From the NCBI RefSeq assembly GCF_008364685.1, contig NZ_VTTL01000009.1, forward strand, positions 124,001 through 188,000: a stretch of DNA of 64,000 nt, given 5' to 3'. Position numbers and translations under genes: made by a program. The notes under the pieces were generated by a model. The model was not told the DNA's origin. It ran no database searches and saw only the letters and a list, made by a program, of their open reading frames with translations. This document shows positions 1-11,551 of the stretch, piece by piece. The DNA comes from Xanthobacter oligotrophicus (GTDB lineage Bacteria > Pseudomonadota > Alphaproteobacteria > Rhizobiales > Xanthobacteraceae). Numbering within the stretch: position 1 is the stretch's first letter; each line of letters starts with the position of its first letter.

Positions 1-123
1 GCAAGCGATCGAACGTGCTTTGTGTTGAATGTGGAGACCGCTGCCCCGATCAGGTTGTCCCAACCGAACCGGCTCCAATGGAGCGACCGGTACGCACGAG
101 CCGAAAAACGGACAGGGACGAAG

Positions 124-139
124 GGGCGCTCCCGCGCCC
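124..139 (-). terminator. weak hairpin just downstream of thyA
   Basis: A 6-bp perfect inverted repeat (GGGCGC / GCGCCC) with a 4-base loop lies 5 bases past the thyA stop. On the minus strand it is followed by a mildly T-rich stretch, not a clean U-tract. It may end thyA transcription. The first 120 bases of the window hold nothing else I can identify. Confidence 0.3.
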
Positions 140-143
140 GGGT

Positions 144-938
144 TCAGACCGCCACCGGCGCCTTGATGGCCGGGTGGGGATCATAGCCCACAATTTCCAC
201 ATCCTCGTAACGGAAGGCGAACAGGTCGGTGACCGCCGGATTCAGCCCCAGGCGCGGCAGCGCGCGTGGCGTGCGCTCCAGTTGCGCGCGGGCCTGCTCC
301 AGGTGGTTCACGTAAAGGTGTGCGTCGCCCAGCGTGTGGACGAAGTCGCCCACACCCAGCCCGGTCACCTGCGCCACCATGTGGGTGAGGAGCGCGTAGG
401 AGGCGATGTTGAACGGCACGCCGAGGAACACGTCCGCCGAGCGCTGGTAGAGCTGGCAGGAGAGCTTGCCCTCCAGCACATAGAACTGGAACAGGCAATG
501 GCAGGGCGGCAGCGCCATCTTCGACACGTCCGCCGGGTTCCAGGCGGTGACGATGAGGCGGCGCGAATCGGGATTGCGTCGGATGTCCGAGACCACCTGC
601 GCGATCTGGTCGATGACGCCGCCCTCGGGCGTGGGCCAGGAGCGCCACTGGTGGCCGTAGACCGGGCCGAGGTCGCCCTTGGCATCCGCCCACTCGTCCC
701 AGATGGAGACGCCGTTCTCCTTCAGGTAGCGGACATTGGTGTCGCCGGCGAGAAACCACAGAAGCTCGTGCACGATGGACTTCAGGTGCAGCTTCTTGGT
801 GGTGACAAGGGGAAAGCCCTCCCCAAGATCGAACCGCATCTGGTGCCCGAACACGGAGAGAGTGCCGGTACCGGTGCGGTCGTCCTTGCGCACGCCCTCG
901 TTCAGGATGCGGCGGAGCAGGTCGTGATACTGATGCAT
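144..938 (-). CDS. thyA: thymidylate synthase ThyA
   Basis: Converts dUMP and 5,10-methylene-tetrahydrofolate to dTMP and dihydrofolate in the cytoplasm. The 264-residue protein has the same length as E. coli ThyA. It carries the N-terminal phosphate-binding DDRTGTGT segment (residues 19-26), the ALPPCHC active site with nucleophile Cys146, the [17 protein letters not shown] nucleotide-binding stretch and the DAHLYVNH folate/dUMP region. The frame stays open further upstream, but the ATG at 938 gives the family start (MHQYHDLL) and has a GGAGG ribosome binding site 5 bases before it. It is divergent from thiC, with the thiC riboswitch lying between them. No folA follows downstream within the window. 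Identification is secure. Confidence 0.97.
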   Translation of the reverse strand: MHQYHDLLRRILNEGVRKDDRTGTGTLSVFGHQMRFDLGEGFPLVTTKKLHLKSIVHELLWFLAGDTNVRYLKENGVSIWDEWADAKGDLGPVYGHQWRSWPTPEGGVIDQIAQVVSDIRRNPDSRRLIVTAWNPADVSKMALPPCHCLFQFYVLEGKLSCQLYQRSADVFLGVPFNIASYALLTHMVAQVTGLGVGDFVHTLGDAHLYVNHLEQARAQLERTPRALPRLGLNPAVTDLFAFRYEDVEIVGYDPHPAIKAPVAV

Positions 939-1103
939 GCGCGCCTCCACCGTCCGGGGTCTGGGGACATAGATGTAGGACATGCCGGCCGGCTGGCAAA
1001 TGGCCCACGGCCGTTCGTCCAGAGCTTTAGATGCTCCGGCATCCCGCTCCATGCTGCGCCGCAGCGTTGACATTGGGCTTTGGTATACACACACTCGCAT
1101 CGT

Positions 1104-3187
<2,084 letters not shown>

Positions 3188-3209
3188 GCGGGCCAGAAGC
3201 AGATGACAG

Positions 3210-3234
3210 GGGCGGCCTTCGGGCCGCCCTTTTT
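3210..3234 (+). terminator. rho-independent terminator after thiC
   Basis: A perfect 8-bp GC stem (GGGCGGCC / GGCCGCCC) closed by a TTCG tetraloop is followed directly by five T residues. It lies 22 bases past the thiC stop. This is a textbook intrinsic terminator and separates thiC from the protease gene. Confidence 0.92.
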
Positions 3235-3394
3235 GCTTCAGGCGGAGGTGTCGGGCGGGGGCGGAGCGGCGTCACGCACGCGTGAGCCACATTACGGATC
3301 CTTAATTCCGCAGCCAGACTGCCGTAACGCTCCGCACCTTAGCTTGCCTCTCGAACCTGCCGGTCAGGGCAGCAACAGAGAGACGCGAACGCAC

Positions 3395-4981
3395 ATGACC
3401 CGCTCCGACAACACTCCCTCCGTGACGAAGCGCCACCGCAAGGCTCTCCTGGCCGGCGTCGTCGGTCTCGCGCTCGCCGGCGTCGTAGCCGGCCAGTTCG
3501 TGCCGCCGCTCAACGCCCCCGCCGCAGCCCAGATCACCACCAGCCAGCCGGCCGGCACCTTCTCCTTCGCCGACATCGTCGAGAAGGTCTCGCCCGCCGT
3601 CGTCTCGGTGAAGGTGAAGAAGGATGCGGGCAACGAGCAGATGGCCATGGGCGGCGATCTCGGCGGTAACGTGCCCCCCCAGATCGAGCAGTTCCTGAAG
3701 CGCTTCGGCTTTGGTGACGGCCAGGGCCCGATGGGTCCGGGTGGTCCCGGCGGCCCGGGCATGGGTCCCCGCGGCGGCCATGGTCCCAAGGGCGAGCGCC
3801 CGGTGGTGGGCCAGGGCTCCGGCTTCATCATCTCCGCCGACGGCTATGTGGTGACCAACAACCACGTGGTGGACGGCGCCGACGAGGTGGACGTGACCAC
3901 CACGGATGGCAAGGAATACCAGGCCAAGGTGATCGGCACCGATCCGCGCACGGACGTCGCCCTGCTGAAGATCGAGAACGTCACCAACCTGCCGTGGGTG
4001 AAGCTCGCGGACGGCGCCCCGCGCGTCGGCGACTGGGTGATCGCGGTGGGCAACCCGTTCGGCCTCGGCGGCACCGTGACCGCCGGCATCGTCTCGGCCC
4101 GCGGCCGCGACATCGGCTCGGGTCCCTATGACGACTTCATCCAGATCGACGCCCCCATCAACCGGGGCAATTCGGGTGGCCCGACCTTCTCGCTGAATGG
4201 CGAGGTGATCGGCATGAACACCGCCATCGTGTCCCCCTCGGGCGGCAACGTGGGCATCGCCTTCGCCATTCCCTCCGAGACCGTGAAGACGGTGGTGGCC
4301 CAGCTGCGCGACAAGGGCTCGGTGGCCCGCGGCTACATCGGCGTGCAGATCCAGCCGGTGACCGAGGATCTCGCCTCCGGCCTCGGCATCAAGGAGACCG
4401 AGGGCGCCCTGGTGGCGCAGGTGCAGCCGAACACCCCCGGTGCCAAGGCGGGCCTGAAGGCCGGCGACGTGATCGTGAAGGTGAACGAGGAGGCCATCAA
4501 GGACGCCCGCGACCTCACCCGCAAGGTGGGCATGATGAAGCCGGGCACCGAGATCAAGCTCTCGCTGATCCGCGACGCCAAGCCCACGACCCTGTCCCTG
4601 GTGCTCGACCAGCTGCCCAACGATCAGGTGGCCTCGCGCACCGGTGCCCCCCAGCAGGGTGAGGATGACAGCGCCGGTGCCAACAAGGACCTGCCGCGCC
4701 TCGGCCTCCAGCTCGCGCCCTCCAAGAGCGTGCAGGGCGCCGGCGGCGAAGGTGTGGTGGTGACCGGCGTCGAGCCCAACGGCCCCGCTGCCCAGCGTGG
4801 CTTCAAGACCGGCGACGTGATCCTGAAGGTGGGCGACAAGGCCGTCTCCACCCCCAAGGATGTGCGCGACGGCCTCGCCGCCGCCAAGGCGGAGAACCGC
4901 AAGGCGGTGCTCATCCAGGTGAAGAGCGGCGAGGGCGTGCGCTTCGTCGCCATCACCCTCGACGCCAAGGCCAAGGGTTGA
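3395..4981 (+). CDS. degP: DegP/HtrA-type periplasmic serine protease (Do family)
   Basis: Periplasmic protease and chaperone that degrades misfolded envelope proteins. The 528-residue protein starts with a hydrophobic export segment (about residues 12-36), followed by a trypsin-like domain with catalytic triad His157 (NNHVVDG), Asp187 (DPRTDVALL) and Ser260 (GNSGGP). Two PDZ domains follow, at about residues 305-395 and 415-525, the standard Do-family layout. A Gly/Pro-rich insert with collagen-like Gly-X-Y spacing (about residues 110-130) lies before the protease core in the LA-loop region. The start ATG at 3395 is chosen because the export signal begins there. A two-component pair follows after a terminator, a neighbourhood common in Hyphomicrobiales and suggestive of envelope-stress control. 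Confidence 0.95.
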   Translation: MTRSDNTPSVTKRHRKALLAGVVGLALAGVVAGQFVPPLNAPAAAQITTSQPAGTFSFADIVEKVSPAVVSVKVKKDAGNEQMAMGGDLGGNVPPQIEQFLKRFGFGDGQGPMGPGGPGGPGMGPRGGHGPKGERPVVGQGSGFIISADGYVVTNNHVVDGADEVDVTTTDGKEYQAKVIGTDPRTDVALLKIENVTNLPWVKLADGAPRVGDWVIAVGNPFGLGGTVTAGIVSARGRDIGSGPYDDFIQIDAPINRGNSGGPTFSLNGEVIGMNTAIVSPSGGNVGIAFAIPSETVKTVVAQLRDKGSVARGYIGVQIQPVTEDLASGLGIKETEGALVAQVQPNTPGAKAGLKAGDVIVKVNEEAIKDARDLTRKVGMMKPGTEIKLSLIRDAKPTTLSLVLDQLPNDQVASRTGAPQQGEDDSAGANKDLPRLGLQLAPSKSVQGAGGEGVVVTGVEPNGPAAQRGFKTGDVILKVGDKAVSTPKDVRDGLAAAKAENRKAVLIQVKSGEGVRFVAITLDAKAKG

Positions 4982-5099
4982 ACCTCGGGCTGAACGTCGG
5001 TCTGAACCTGAAGGCTCCGGCGGCTTGACGCCGCTGGAGCAGGTCTTCCGGAGCCGAGGCGGGTTAGCATCGCCCCCCTGATGCCACTTCGGCTCTGAT

Positions 5100-5140
5100 G
5101 GCGCGGGATGCTCGCAACGGCATCCCGCGCCAAGTTTTTT
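5100..5140 (+). terminator. rho-independent terminator after degP
   Basis: A 12-bp perfect inverted repeat (GGCGCGGGATGC / GCATCCCGCGCC, arms 5100-5111 and 5120-5131) has an 8-base loop and is followed by AAG and six T residues. It lies 119 bases past the degP stop and before the response regulator gene, so the regulator pair is probably transcribed from its own promoter. Confidence 0.9.
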
Positions 5141-5240
5141 CAGCAAGGCCCGGCGCTTTGCCCTTTCCCCTGGCGGGAGTGGTCAAGCCGTCGCGCAAGG
5201 CGGCCCCCGCATGGACCTGCCGGCAAGGTGAGCTAGAGTG

Positions 5241-5957
5241 ATGACAGCGAATCTCGATCCGGATCCCCTCACTGCCATGCGCCTCCTCCTTGTCGAGGAC
5301 GACCGCGACGCCGCCGAATATCTGCGCAAGGCCTTCCGCGAGGCTGGGCACGTGGTGGACCTTGCTGCCGACGGGGAGGTGGGGCTCGCCCTCGCACTCG
5401 ACGGCAAGTATGACGTGATGGTGGTGGACCGCATGCTGCCCGTGCGCGACGGGCTCTCCCTCGTCACCGAGCTGCGCGGGCGCGGGCACACCACGCCGGT
5501 GCTCATCCTCTCGGCCCTCGGCCAGGTGGACGACCGGGTACAGGGCCTGCGCGCCGGCGGCGACGACTACCTGCCCAAGCCCTACGCCTTCACCGAGCTG
5601 CTGGCGCGGGTGGAAGCCCTGTCCCGGCGCGGTGTCTCGCAAGGCGCGGAGACGGTCTACAAGGTGTCCGACCTGGAACTGGACCGCCTCGCCCATCGCG
5701 TCACCCGCTCCGGCAAGGAGATCCCGCTTCAGCCGCGCGAGTTCCGGCTGCTGGAATATCTCCTGCGCCATGCCGGGCAGGTGGTGACCCGCACCATGCT
5801 GCTGGAAAACGTGTGGGACTACCATTTCGACCCGCAGACCAACGTCATCGACGTGCACGTCTCCCGCCTGCGCTCCAAGATCGACAAGGGCTTCGACGTG
5901 CCGCTGATCCACACCGTGCGCGGCGCCGGCTACATGGTGCGGGCGGGTGCGGCGTGA
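5241..5957 (+). CDS. OmpR/PhoB-family response regulator
   Basis: DNA-binding output half of a two-component system. The receiver domain begins MRLLLVEDD, with acidic residues at positions 8-9 and the phospho-acceptor Asp51 (VVDRMLP) when counted from the methionine at 5277. The conserved Lys (LPKPYAF) follows. A winged-helix Trans_reg_C domain with RLLEYLLRHAGQVVTRTMLLENVW occupies the C-terminal half. The start is ambiguous. ATG 5241 has an AAGGTGA ribosome binding site, while ATG 5277 (226 residues) gives the canonical family N-terminus but no visible site. It is closely followed by its histidine kinase. Placement after degP suggests control of envelope stress genes, as in the Cpx or FeuPQ type of system; this is inference. 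Confidence 0.93.
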   Translation: MTANLDPDPLTAMRLLLVEDDRDAAEYLRKAFREAGHVVDLAADGEVGLALALDGKYDVMVVDRMLPVRDGLSLVTELRGRGHTTPVLILSALGQVDDRVQGLRAGGDDYLPKPYAFTELLARVEALSRRGVSQGAETVYKVSDLELDRLAHRVTRSGKEIPLQPREFRLLEYLLRHAGQVVTRTMLLENVWDYHFDPQTNVIDVHVSRLRSKIDKGFDVPLIHTVRGAGYMVRAGAA

Positions 5958-6009
5958 GTCGGGCTGGCGTGGGCCGCTCGCTTTCGGTCGCGTGATCTGG
6001 CGTGTCCTC

Positions 6010-7398
6010 ATGAAATTCCTCGCCCATCTCGCGCGGCTGGTGCGCACCACGGCGTTCAAGCTGCTGGCGGCCTATCTGCTGGTGTTCGCCGTGTTCGCGG
6101 TGTCGGTCATCGTCTACACGGCGTGGCACACCCGCGAGCTGATCCAGGGACAGGTGGCGGACGATCTCGACCGGGAGGTGCGCTTCCTCGCCGAGCAATA
6201 CCGCATCGGCGGTATCCAGCGCCTGGTCTATGTCATCGACCGGCGGACGCGCCGGCCGGGCTCGTCCATTTACATGATCACCAATTTCCAGGGCGAGGTG
6301 CTGGCCACCAACGTCTCGGACCTGCCCATCGGCCTCCTCGACAGGGACGGCACCCGCTTCACCACCTACAACCGCCCGGACGACGCCGGCCTGAAGAGCC
6401 ATGTGGCCTTCGTGCAGGCCATGATCCTGCCCGGCGGCTACCGCCTGCTCGTCGGCCGCGACATCGAGGAGCGCGACACCCTGCGCGACCTCGTGGCCCG
6501 CCCGGCGCAATGGGCGGTGCTGCTCATCGTGGTGCTGGGCCTTGCCGGCGGCGTGTTCGTGACGCGGCGGGTCTTGAAGCGCATCGATTCCATGACCGCT
6601 ACCGCCGAGACCATCATGGCCGGCAACCTCTCCGGCCGTCTTGCCATGACCGGCACGCAGGACGAGTTCGACCGGCTGGCCCACTCGCTGAACGCCATGC
6701 TGGACCGCATCGAGGGCCTGATGCAGGGCCTCAAGGAAGTCTCCGACAACATCGCCCACGACCTGAAGACCCCGCTCACCCGCCTGCGCAACCGCTCCGA
6801 GGAGGCGCTGCGCACCGCCCATACGCAGGAGGACTGGCGCGCGGCGCTGGAGGACACCATCGAGGAAAGCGACGGCCTCATCCGCACCTTCGACGCCTTG
6901 CTGATGATCGCCCGCGCCGAGGCCGGGCAGGCCCGCGCCATCATGAGCGACCTCGACCTTGCCGAGATCGCCGAGAATGTCTCCGAGCTCTACGAGCCTT
7001 TGGCCGACGAGCAGGGCCTCGACCTCGTGGTCACGGTGGCGCCGGTGACCATCCACGGGGTGAAGGAATTGTTGGCGCAGGCGGTGTCCAACCTCATCGA
7101 CAACGCCATCAAATATGGCCGCCCGGCGGACGGGAGCAGGGGGCGCATCGCCGTCACCCTCTCCCGGCAGGGCGGGGAGGCGGTGCTTGCGGTGGCGGAC
7201 ACCGGGCCGGGCATTCCAGCCTCCGACCGCGAGAGGGTGGTGGAGCGCTTCGTGCGGCTTGAGGCGAGCCGCACGCGTCCCGGCTCCGGGCTCGGCCTCG
7301 CACTGGTGGGCGCGGTGGCGCGCCTGCATGGCGGCAACCTGAGCTTCACCGATGGGGCGCCGGGGCTGGTCGCGACGCTACGTTTGCCGGCGAAATAA
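6010..7398 (+). CDS. membrane sensor histidine kinase (HAMP, HisKA, HATPase)
   Basis: Sensor partner of the response regulator just upstream. In the 462-residue form there is an N-terminal membrane helix (about 14-37), a periplasmic sensor region of about 120 residues, and a second membrane helix (about 165-187). A HAMP linker follows, then a HisKA domain with phospho-acceptor His250 (DNIAHDLKTPL) and a HATPase_c domain with the N-box NLIDNAIKYG and the G-boxes DTGPGIP and GSGLGLALV. ATG 6010 begins just before the first helix. An in-frame GTG at 5947 would overlap the regulator stop by 11 bases and add 21 residues, so translational coupling is possible. The signal it senses is unknown. Confidence 0.92.
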   Translation: MKFLAHLARLVRTTAFKLLAAYLLVFAVFAVSVIVYTAWHTRELIQGQVADDLDREVRFLAEQYRIGGIQRLVYVIDRRTRRPGSSIYMITNFQGEVLATNVSDLPIGLLDRDGTRFTTYNRPDDAGLKSHVAFVQAMILPGGYRLLVGRDIEERDTLRDLVARPAQWAVLLIVVLGLAGGVFVTRRVLKRIDSMTATAETIMAGNLSGRLAMTGTQDEFDRLAHSLNAMLDRIEGLMQGLKEVSDNIAHDLKTPLTRLRNRSEEALRTAHTQEDWRAALEDTIEESDGLIRTFDALLMIARAEAGQARAIMSDLDLAEIAENVSELYEPLADEQGLDLVVTVAPVTIHGVKELLAQAVSNLIDNAIKYGRPADGSRGRIAVTLSRQGGEAVLAVADTGPGIPASDRERVVERFVRLEASRTRPGSGLGLALVGAVARLHGGNLSFTDGAPGLVATLRLPAK

Positions 7399-7552
7399 TA
7401 GCGCGCCGGGACCGGCTGTCCCGCGCGGGGCCTTAAGGCTTTCGCAGGTGCGATAATTTGCTGTTTACCATGCAGCTTTCGACCGCCCATCAGCGTTGCA
7501 ATTGTCGAAGAGGGCTTGCGTAACGCAAGGTCCTAATGCTTTTGATGAAACC

Positions 7553-10522
7553 ATGCGCGGGCCCCTCGAACCGGATTCGGCCGACCGGCCATCTCTCGCC
7601 GTCCTGATGCGGGAAGCTCCCGTCCTTGGCGATGGGGAGACGGCAAAGATTAAGCTTTTCCAGGCCACGGAGAGTCTGTCCCCGGTGGAACGGGCAGCGC
7701 TCGACGGGCTGTTTTCGCGCGCCCCCATGGCGCGCGCCGTCTGCCTCGGCATGGCCGAGGGCTCGCCCTTCCTGCTCGATCTGGTGCGTGCGGAACCGGC
7801 GCGGCTGCTGCGCGTGCTGTCCGGTGATCCCCACGTCCATCTTGCCACGCTGATGGCGGATTGCGCGGCCATTGCCGCAAGCGGCGGCGAGGCCGAGGTG
7901 ATGCGCGCGCTGCGTCGCATGCGCAGCGAGGCGGCGCTGCTGATCGCCCTCGCCGACATGGGCGGCGTCTTCGACCTGATCGCGGTGACGGCGGCGCTGA
8001 CCGATGTGGCGGACGCGGCATTGCGCGCGGCCCTCGCCTTCCTGCTCGCAGACGCGGCGCGCGCCGGCCGCCTCAAGCCGCCGGATCCCGCCGATCCGGC
8101 CTTCGGCTGCGGCCTTGCCGTGATCGCCATGGGCAAGCACGGCGCGCGCGAGCTCAATTATTCCAGCGACATCGACCTCGTGGTGGTGTTCGATCGCGAG
8201 AAGGCGCCCCTCGCGGAGGCGGTCTCCGCCGCGCCCTTCTTCGTAAAGATCACGCAGGGTCTGGTGCGTCTGCTCCAGGAGCGCACAGCGGACGGCTATG
8301 TGCTGCGCGTGGACCTGCGCCTGCGGCCCGATCCGGGCTCGACGGCGGTGGCCCTCTCCACCACCGCCGCCCTCGACTATTACGAGCGCGAGGGTGCCAC
8401 CTGGGAACGCGCCGCCTACATCAAGGCCCGCCCGGTGGCCGGGGACCTGGCGGTGGGGCGGACCTTCCTTGCTGAGCTGTCGCCCTTCGTGTGGCGGCGC
8501 GGGCTGGATTTCCAGGCCATTGCCGATGTCCACGCCATGAAGCGGGAAATCCACGCCTTCCGGGGCCACGACGTGGTGGCGGTGGAAGGCCACAATGTGA
8601 AACTCGGGCGCGGTGGCATCCGCGAGGTGGAATTCTTCGTCCAGACCCAGCAGCTCATCGCCGGCGGCCGTGATCCGCTGCTGCGCAACTCCCGGACGCT
8701 GGAAGCGCTCGATGCCCTGACCGCCCACCGCTGGATCGAGCCGGCCGTGCGCGATGTGCTCGCCGAGGCCTATGTGTTCCTGCGCCGGGTGGAGCACCGC
8801 ATCCAGATGGTGGCGGACGCCCAGACCCATTCCCTGCCCGAGAGCCGCCCCGCCATGGAGGGCTTCGCGCGCTTCATGGGATATCCCGACCGCGACGCCT
8901 TCGCGGCCGCCCTGGTGACGCGCCTCCAGACCGTGCAGACCCATTACGCCAACCTGTTCGAGGACGTGGCGCCCCCCGCCGTGCTCGACGCCGACCTCGT
9001 CTTCCCGCCCGACGAGAACGACCGCAAGACGCTGGCCGCCCTGTCCCGCCTCGGCTTTCGCGATCCGGCGGCGGCCAGCGGCATGGTCCGGCGCTGGCTG
9101 TCCGGCGGGCCGCGCGCGCTGAAAGGCGAGAGTGCGCGGGCGCACCTTGCCCGCATCGTTCCCTTGATGCTGGAGGCGCTCGCCCGGGGCGGCGATCCGG
9201 ACGGGGCGCTGGCCGCCGCCGACCGCTTCCTGAGCGACCTGCCCGGCCCGCAGCTGCTGACCGCCCTCGACCGGCATCCGGATCTGGTGCGGCTGCTGGC
9301 CACCATCCTCACCGCCGCGCCGCGCCTTGGCGAGACGCTGGCGCGCCGGCCGTCCCTCACGGATGCGCTGCTCGACCCCGCCTTCTTCGACGTGCTGCCG
9401 GACGAGGCGGGCCTCACCGCCCATCTGGAGCATCTGCTCGACACCGCGGACACGGACGAGGAGCAACTCGACCGCGCGCGGCGGTTCCGGCAGGAGCAGC
9501 ACGTGCTCATCGGGGTGCGCATCGCCTCCGGCACGCTGGAGGCGGCACGGGCGGGCGAAGCCTATGCGACGCTGGCCGAAGTGATCATCCGCGCCCTGCA
9601 CCGCCGGGTCTGGGCCCGCTTCAGGGAGGCCCACGGCACCATCGCGGGGGCGCAGACGGCGGTGCTCGCCATGGGCAAGCTCGGCGGGCGGGAGATGACG
9701 GCGGGGTCCGACCTCGACCTCATCGTGCTCTACGATTTCGACGCCGACGCCGACCCCACCTCCGACGGTGCCCGCCCGCTCACCGGCGCGCAGTATTTCG
9801 CCCGCTTCACCCAGCGCCTCGTTACCGCGCTGACCTCGCTCACCAATGCCGGCAAGCTTTACGACGTGGACCTGCGGCTGCGCCCCTCCGGCCGCTCCGG
9901 CCCGGTGGCGACGCGCCTTGCCTCCTTCGCCACCTACCAGCGGGAGGAGGCCTGGACCTGGGAGCACATGGCGCTGACCCGCGCCCGCGTGATCGCGGCC
10001 GCGCCCGAATTCGGGGCGAAGGTGCGGCAGGTGATCTGCGCCGTCATGGGCCAGCCGCGCGATCCGCGTCGGCTGGCTGGCGACATCCTGGATATGCGCC
10101 GGTCCATCGCCGCCGAGAAGGGCGAGGGCGACATGTGGAACCTGAAGCACGCCGCCGGCGGCCAGGTGGATGTGGAGTTCCTCGCCCAGTATCTCGTGCT
10201 CGCGCACGCCTATGCCCATTCCGAAATCGTGGACACGGCCACCGCCCGCGTGCTCGCCACCGCCGCGCGGCTGGGGCTGTTGGAACCGGAAGATGCGCAC
10301 GTGCTCCAGCGCGCCTGCCGGCTCTATCAGAACCTCACCCAGGTGCTGCGGCTGGCGGTGGATGCCCATATCGTGCCGGCGGACGCGAGCCCGGCGCTGC
10401 GGGCGCTTCTGGCCCGCGCCGGCGAGATGCCGGACTTCGCCACCCTGGACGCCGACCTCGCCGACACCCAGGCCAAGGTCCGGGCGATCTTCGAGCGCAT
10501 GCTGGAGATGGCCGCAGAGTGA
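7553..10522 (+). CDS. glnE: bifunctional glutamine synthetase adenylyltransferase / adenylyl-removing enzyme GlnE
   Basis: Adenylylates glutamine synthetase when nitrogen is plentiful and removes the AMP when it is scarce, under PII control. The 989-residue protein contains two nucleotidyltransferase domains. The N-terminal deadenylylase has GKHGARELNYSSDIDL (about residues 193-208) and the C-terminal adenylylase has GKLGGREMTAGSDLDL (about residues 707-722). PII-regulatory helical regions lie between and after them. ATG 7553 is chosen; an in-frame TTG at 7496 would add 19 residues, and neither start has a strong ribosome binding site. The 154-base gap after the kinase gene may hold its own promoter. 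The position after a degP and two-component block is typical of the group. Confidence 0.96.
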   Translation: MRGPLEPDSADRPSLAVLMREAPVLGDGETAKIKLFQATESLSPVERAALDGLFSRAPMARAVCLGMAEGSPFLLDLVRAEPARLLRVLSGDPHVHLATLMADCAAIAASGGEAEVMRALRRMRSEAALLIALADMGGVFDLIAVTAALTDVADAALRAALAFLLADAARAGRLKPPDPADPAFGCGLAVIAMGKHGARELNYSSDIDLVVVFDREKAPLAEAVSAAPFFVKITQGLVRLLQERTADGYVLRVDLRLRPDPGSTAVALSTTAALDYYEREGATWERAAYIKARPVAGDLAVGRTFLAELSPFVWRRGLDFQAIADVHAMKREIHAFRGHDVVAVEGHNVKLGRGGIREVEFFVQTQQLIAGGRDPLLRNSRTLEALDALTAHRWIEPAVRDVLAEAYVFLRRVEHRIQMVADAQTHSLPESRPAMEGFARFMGYPDRDAFAAALVTRLQTVQTHYANLFEDVAPPAVLDADLVFPPDENDRKTLAALSRLGFRDPAAASGMVRRWLSGGPRALKGESARAHLARIVPLMLEALARGGDPDGALAAADRFLSDLPGPQLLTALDRHPDLVRLLATILTAAPRLGETLARRPSLTDALLDPAFFDVLPDEAGLTAHLEHLLDTADTDEEQLDRARRFRQEQHVLIGVRIASGTLEAARAGEAYATLAEVIIRALHRRVWARFREAHGTIAGAQTAVLAMGKLGGREMTAGSDLDLIVLYDFDADADPTSDGARPLTGAQYFARFTQRLVTALTSLTNAGKLYDVDLRLRPSGRSGPVATRLASFATYQREEAWTWEHMALTRARVIAAAPEFGAKVRQVICAVMGQPRDPRRLAGDILDMRRSIAAEKGEGDMWNLKHAAGGQVDVEFLAQYLVLAHAYAHSEIVDTATARVLATAARLGLLEPEDAHVLQRACRLYQNLTQVLRLAVDAHIVPADASPALRALLARAGEMPDFATLDADLADTQAKVRAIFERMLEMAAE

Positions 10523-10556
10523 GGACGGCGCGCGGCGGCGTTCGGGCGAACCCGCC

Positions 10557-11546
10557 TCAGCCTTGCAGGCGGAACTTGCGGAAGTCGCGGTGCTCGGTGG
10601 AGATCCGGCGTACCGTGCCGGTGGCGGCGCGCAGCACGATGGTGTCGGTCTCGATCACCTCGCGGCTGAAGCGCACGCCCTTCAGGAGCGCGCCGTCGGT
10701 GACGCCGGTGGCGGCCACCAGGCAGTCGCCGCGCACCATCTCTTCCAGCTTGTAGATCTTGGCGCCGTCGCGGATGCCGAGGGCCTTGGCCTGGGCGCGC
10801 TTCTTCTCGGTGTCGAGCACCAGGCGGCCTTCCATCTGGCCGCCGATGCAGCGCAGGGCCGCTGCCGCGAGGATGCCCTCGGCCGCGCCGCCGAGGCCGA
10901 GATAGATGTCGATGCCGCTCTCGTGCGGGTTGGTGGTGTGGATCACCCCCGCCACGTCGCCGTCGGTGATGAGCTTGATGGCGGCGCCGGTCTTGCGCAC
11001 CGCCTCCACCAGCGGCGCATGGCGCGGGCGGTCGAGGATGAGGGCGGTGATCTCGGAGGTCGGCACGCCCTTGGCGTCGGCCAGGGCCTGGATGTTCTCC
11101 TGCGGGCTCTGGGCGAGCGACACGATGCCGTCCGGATAGCCGGGACCGATGGCCAGCTTCTCCATGTAGGCGTCGGGCACCTTCAGCAGGGAGCCGCGCT
11201 CGGCGATCACCAGCACGCAGAGCGAGCCTTCCATGTTCTTGGCGCAGAGCGTGGAGCCTTCCAGCGCGTCCACGGCGAGGTCCACCTCGGCACCGCCGGC
11301 GCCCAGCTTCTCGCCCACGAACAACTGGTCGCACTCGCCCTCGATGCCCTCGCCGATCACTACCGTGCCGGAGACGGGAATGAGGTTCAGCTCCCGGTGG
11401 CAGGCAGCCATGGCGGCAAGGTCGGCCGCCTGCTCGTCGCCGCGGCCGCGCAGTCGGGCGGCAGCGACGGCGCAGCGTTCGGTCACCTGGGCCATGTCCA
11501 GGGAGAGACGACGGTCGAGCACCTGGGGCATCCGGGCAACGCGCAT
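10557..11546 (-). CDS. glpX: class II fructose-1,6-bisphosphatase GlpX
   Basis: Hydrolyses fructose-1,6-bisphosphate, and in many autotrophs also sedoheptulose-1,7-bisphosphate, in gluconeogenesis or the Calvin cycle. The 329-residue protein carries the GlpX signatures GEGIEGE, the metal-binding DLAVDALEGSTLCAKN and GLGGAAEGILAAAALRCIGG. ATG 11546 is preceded by AAGGA at good spacing. A TTG start at 11555 would overlap the hom stop and is less likely. It follows hom by 5 bases on the same strand, a conserved aminotransferase-hom-glpX order in related bacteria; recJ, often next, is absent because glnE converges from the other side. A second, unrelated class I enzyme is encoded at 22471-23460. 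Confidence 0.95.
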   Translation of the reverse strand: MRVARMPQVLDRRLSLDMAQVTERCAVAAARLRGRGDEQAADLAAMAACHRELNLIPVSGTVVIGEGIEGECDQLFVGEKLGAGGAEVDLAVDALEGSTLCAKNMEGSLCVLVIAERGSLLKVPDAYMEKLAIGPGYPDGIVSLAQSPQENIQALADAKGVPTSEITALILDRPRHAPLVEAVRKTGAAIKLITDGDVAGVIHTTNPHESGIDIYLGLGGAAEGILAAAALRCIGGQMEGRLVLDTEKKRAQAKALGIRDGAKIYKLEEMVRGDCLVAATGVTDGALLKGVRFSREVIETDTIVLRAATGTVRRISTEHRDFRKFRLQG

Positions 11547-11551
11547 GGCCG

